Part shown: in pieces, positions 6,346 through 7,980 of the stretch
Numbering within the stretch: position 1 is the first letter of the stretch
Layout: each line of letters starts with the position of its first letter
DNA from: Clostridia bacterium
GTDB taxonomy: Bacteria; Bacillota; Clostridia; Oscillospirales; Acutalibacteraceae
NCBI GenBank assembly: GCA_017552845.1
Contig: JAFZOE010000061.1
Span: 1 to 7,980 of the forward strand
Reading direction: 5' to 3'
Length of the DNA stretch: 7,980 bases
Position numbers and translations under genes: made by a program
The notes under the pieces: model-generated
What the model saw: the letters and a program-made list of their open reading frames with translations, nothing else
What the model was told of the DNA's origin: nothing
Databases searched by the model: none

Positions 6346-7793
6346 ATCTTCCTGATTTCCTCAATCATGCTGCTCTTTTTCTCCCAGAGAGTCTCAGAGA
6401 GGTCGACATAGTATTTGTGAGGATTCTCAAATCTGAGAACTTCGTCCCAAAGAGTGTCAATCTGCTCCTTGCAGTATTTCTTGGTTTCGTCCAGGGTTTT
6501 GAATTTATAAAGGCATTCGCCGCCCGCAAAAATGGGCTCGAGCAGCTCCCTGACCGTATAATTCTCAAACGTCTTCTTTTTCCAGGTGAAATCGGGGTCA
6601 AAGAGAGTGAGGGGAGCTGAGAAATCAATGATTTCATCGGTGAATGCAATCAGATCCGCCTCGGCTTTGCCGGTCTCGTTATCATAGATTCTGTAAACCT
6701 TCTTGTCGCCGGGGGTTGTGATTTTTGAAATATTCTCGCTTATCTTGATTTTGGGGATAATCTCGCCGTCTTTCTCAACCGCAACGAGCTTATAAACTCC
6801 GCCGAAAACGGGGCTCGAGGATGAGGTGATAAGGCGCTCGCCGACTCCGAAGGAATCGATTTTCGCATCCTGCAGGAGCATATCGCGGATGATGTATTCA
6901 TCGAGCGAATTCGAGGCGACTATTGAGCAGTCGGGATAGCCCGCATCATCGAGCATTTTGCGGGTTTTACGCGAGAGGTATGCAATATCGCCGCTGTCGA
7001 TTCTGACGCCCTTGGGGCGCTTGCCGAGCGGCTTGAGAACCTCGTCAAAGCATTTGATGGCGTTTGGAACGCCGCTTTTGAGGACATTGTATGTATCAAT
7101 AAGAAGGGTGCAAGCATCGGGATATTCGAGCGCATAGGCCTTGAACGCCTCATATTCGCTGTCAAAAAGCTGAATCCAGGAATGAGCCATGGTGCCGAGC
7201 GCGGGGGTGCCGAAGGCCTGATCGCTTATCGTGCACGCTGTGCCGACGCAGCCGCCGATGCAGGCTGCTCTCGCACCGTAAATCGCGCCGTCCCAGCCCT
7301 GGGCGCGGCGTGAGCCGAATTCCATTATTGCTCTGCCCTGAGCGGCTCTGACTATTCTGTTTGCCTTGGTGGCGATGAGGCTCTGATGATTTATGCAAAG
7401 GAGCACCATCGTTTCAATGAACTGCGCCTGCATTACGGGGCCTCTGACCTTGACTATCGGCTCGCCCGGGAAAATCGGAGTTCCCTCGGGGACCGCCCAG
7501 ACATCGCATTCAAATCTGAAATTCGCAAGATAATCGAGGAATTCTTCGCCGAAGCCTCTTGAACGCAGGTATTCGATATCCTCGGGTGTGAATTTAAGAT
7601 TCTTCAGGTATTCCGCAAGCTGCTCCACGCCGCACATAATTGCGAAGCCGCCCTTATCGGGAATGCTCCTGAAAAACATATCAAAGAAGGCGGTCGTGTC
7701 CTTGTGACCGTGTTTGAAATAGCCGTTTGCCATGGTTATTTCATAAAAATCCGTAAGCATTGTAAGATTTCTTTTGACGTCAAAACTGCTCAT
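6342..7793 (-). CDS. pncB: Nicotinate phosphoribosyltransferase
   Basis: It makes nicotinate mononucleotide from nicotinic acid and PRPP (with ATP), the first step of the Preiss-Handler NAD salvage route in the cytoplasm. From the chosen start the protein has 483 residues, normal for the long bacterial form. Family signatures run in order: NLTMLTDFYEITMANGYF (9-26), GFAIMCGVEQLAEYL (49-63), EGTPIFPGEPI (103-113), the ATKANRI stretch (141-147), EFGSRRAQG (158-166), GTMAHSW (200-206) with His204 as the likely phosphorylated catalytic His, DTYNVLKSGVPNAIK (233-247), GVRIDSGDIAYLS (262-274), SNSLDE (294-299) and FGVGERLITSSSSPVFGGVYKL (315-336). The ORF could begin at 7859, but those 22 extra codons run through the promoter. 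The ATG at 7793 has GGAGGGG just upstream, and MSSFDVKRN matches family N-termini. It is first in the operon and overlaps the next gene by ATGA. No frameshift is seen. Confidence 0.96.
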   Translation of the reverse strand: MSSFDVKRNLTMLTDFYEITMANGYFKHGHKDTTAFFDMFFRSIPDKGGFAIMCGVEQLAEYLKNLKFTPEDIEYLRSRGFGEEFLDYLANFRFECDVWAVPEGTPIFPGEPIVKVRGPVMQAQFIETMVLLCINHQSLIATKANRIVRAAQGRAIMEFGSRRAQGWDGAIYGARAACIGGCVGTACTISDQAFGTPALGTMAHSWIQLFDSEYEAFKAYALEYPDACTLLIDTYNVLKSGVPNAIKCFDEVLKPLGKRPKGVRIDSGDIAYLSRKTRKMLDDAGYPDCSIVASNSLDEYIIRDMLLQDAKIDSFGVGERLITSSSSPVFGGVYKLVAVEKDGEIIPKIKISENISKITTPGDKKVYRIYDNETGKAEADLIAFTDEIIDFSAPLTLFDPDFTWKKKTFENYTVRELLEPIFAGGECLYKFKTLDETKKYCKEQIDTLWDEVLRFENPHKYYVDLSETLWEKKSSMIEEIRKI

Positions 7794-7798
7794 AAAAG

Positions 7799-7805
7799 CC
7801 CCTCC
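7799..7805 (-). promoter_or_regulatory. Strong ribosome binding site deciding the pncB start
   Basis: The minus strand reads GGAGGGG, ending 5 bases before the ATG at 7793 (GGAGG core 7 bases away). It selects 7793 over the longer frame starting at 7859. Confidence 0.88.
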
Positions 7806-7830
7806 GTTAATTATTTTGCATAACAAATAT

Positions 7831-7859
7831 ATTATATAATAAGCATTTTTACAATTCAA
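7831..7859 (-). promoter_or_regulatory. Sigma-A-type promoter of the pncB operon
   Basis: The minus strand has TTGAAT (7854-7859) and a perfect TATAAT (7831-7836) separated by exactly 17 bases, in an AT-rich context. The predicted start near 7824 gives a leader of about 30 bases before the pncB ATG. The upstream in-frame ATG (7857-7859) falls inside the -35 element and so would not be transcribed. Confidence 0.82.
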
Positions 7860-7895
7860 TATTATAACTGTAAATTTTTATGGTTTTTCATTTAC
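7848..7895. promoter_or_regulatory. Possible operator: three alternating TTTAC/GTAAA half-sites around the pncB -35
   Basis: On the plus strand TTTACA (7848-7853) faces TGTAAA (7869-7874) across 15 bases. GTAAAT (7870-7875) in turn faces ATTTAC (7890-7895). The half-sites start 21-22 bases apart, about two helical turns, and the first pair flanks the -35. The arms are short and the region is AT-rich, so chance is a serious alternative. I cannot assign a known NAD-pathway regulator to the motif. Confidence 0.3.
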
Positions 7896-7980
7896 CGTGC
7901 AATTCAGAGTCCGGAAATGCCCTGAAATGCAAAAATATTCGAAAAAATAATAAAAAATTGTAAAAAAAGGTTGCAATCTG

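Noticed and set aside
7794..7859. 22-codon N-terminal extension of pncB (start at 7859)
   Set aside because: The extra ATG is inside the -35 box and the codons run through the -10. A strong ribosome binding site marks the ATG at 7793.
7940..7980. T-rich minus-strand stretch after ATTGCAACC, possibly the end of a terminator for a gene beyond the window
   Set aside because: The other stem arm would lie outside the window, so no hairpin can be shown. It could equally be AT-rich promoter DNA.
2027..7980. A new defence, mobile or biosynthetic system
   Set aside because: Every sizeable gene is assignable to a known family, and no transposase, integrase, nuclease, toxin-antitoxin pair or array is present.

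Overview
The window looks like ordinary chromosome from a low-to-mid-GC Gram-positive anaerobe, most likely a gut clostridium of the Oscillospiraceae/Ruminococcaceae type. This is inferred from the EF-Tu sequence, the clostridial style of the YfhO protein, the strong GGAGG-type ribosome binding sites and the sigma-A-like promoters; no species can be named. There is no sign of a phage, transposon, CRISPR array or RNA gene.

Layout. Positions 1-813 (+) hold the last two thirds of tuf (EF-Tu), closed by a strong hairpin at 835-857 that also serves the gene converging on it. Positions 877-1977 (-) encode a secreted alpha/beta-hydrolase-like protein. It has its own extended -10 promoter (2027-2055), a cysteine where the nucleophilic serine is expected, and a C-terminal Asp-Asn-Pro repeat tail. 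A second terminator (2093-2118) separates it from a three-gene minus-strand operon. Read in the direction of transcription, that operon is nicotinate phosphoribosyltransferase (7793-6342), a metallophosphoesterase (6345-5158) and a YfhO-family polytopic membrane protein with an added acidic cytoplasmic tail (5171-2127). The operon genes overlap by 4 and 14 bases, so they are probably translationally coupled. A good promoter lies at 7831-7859.

How they may work together. The tuf gene is housekeeping and unrelated to the rest. The operon pairs an NAD-salvage enzyme with a phosphoesterase and a probable cell-envelope glycosyltransferase of the YfhO type; no biochemical link between them can be shown from sequence. 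The hydrolase is exported and transcribed separately.

No convincing new multi-gene system is visible. The most notable points are the Cys-for-Ser substitution and nested repeat tail of the secreted hydrolase, the acidic tail on YfhO, and spaced TTTAC/GTAAA half-sites around the operon promoter. All gaps between genes are under 200 bases.
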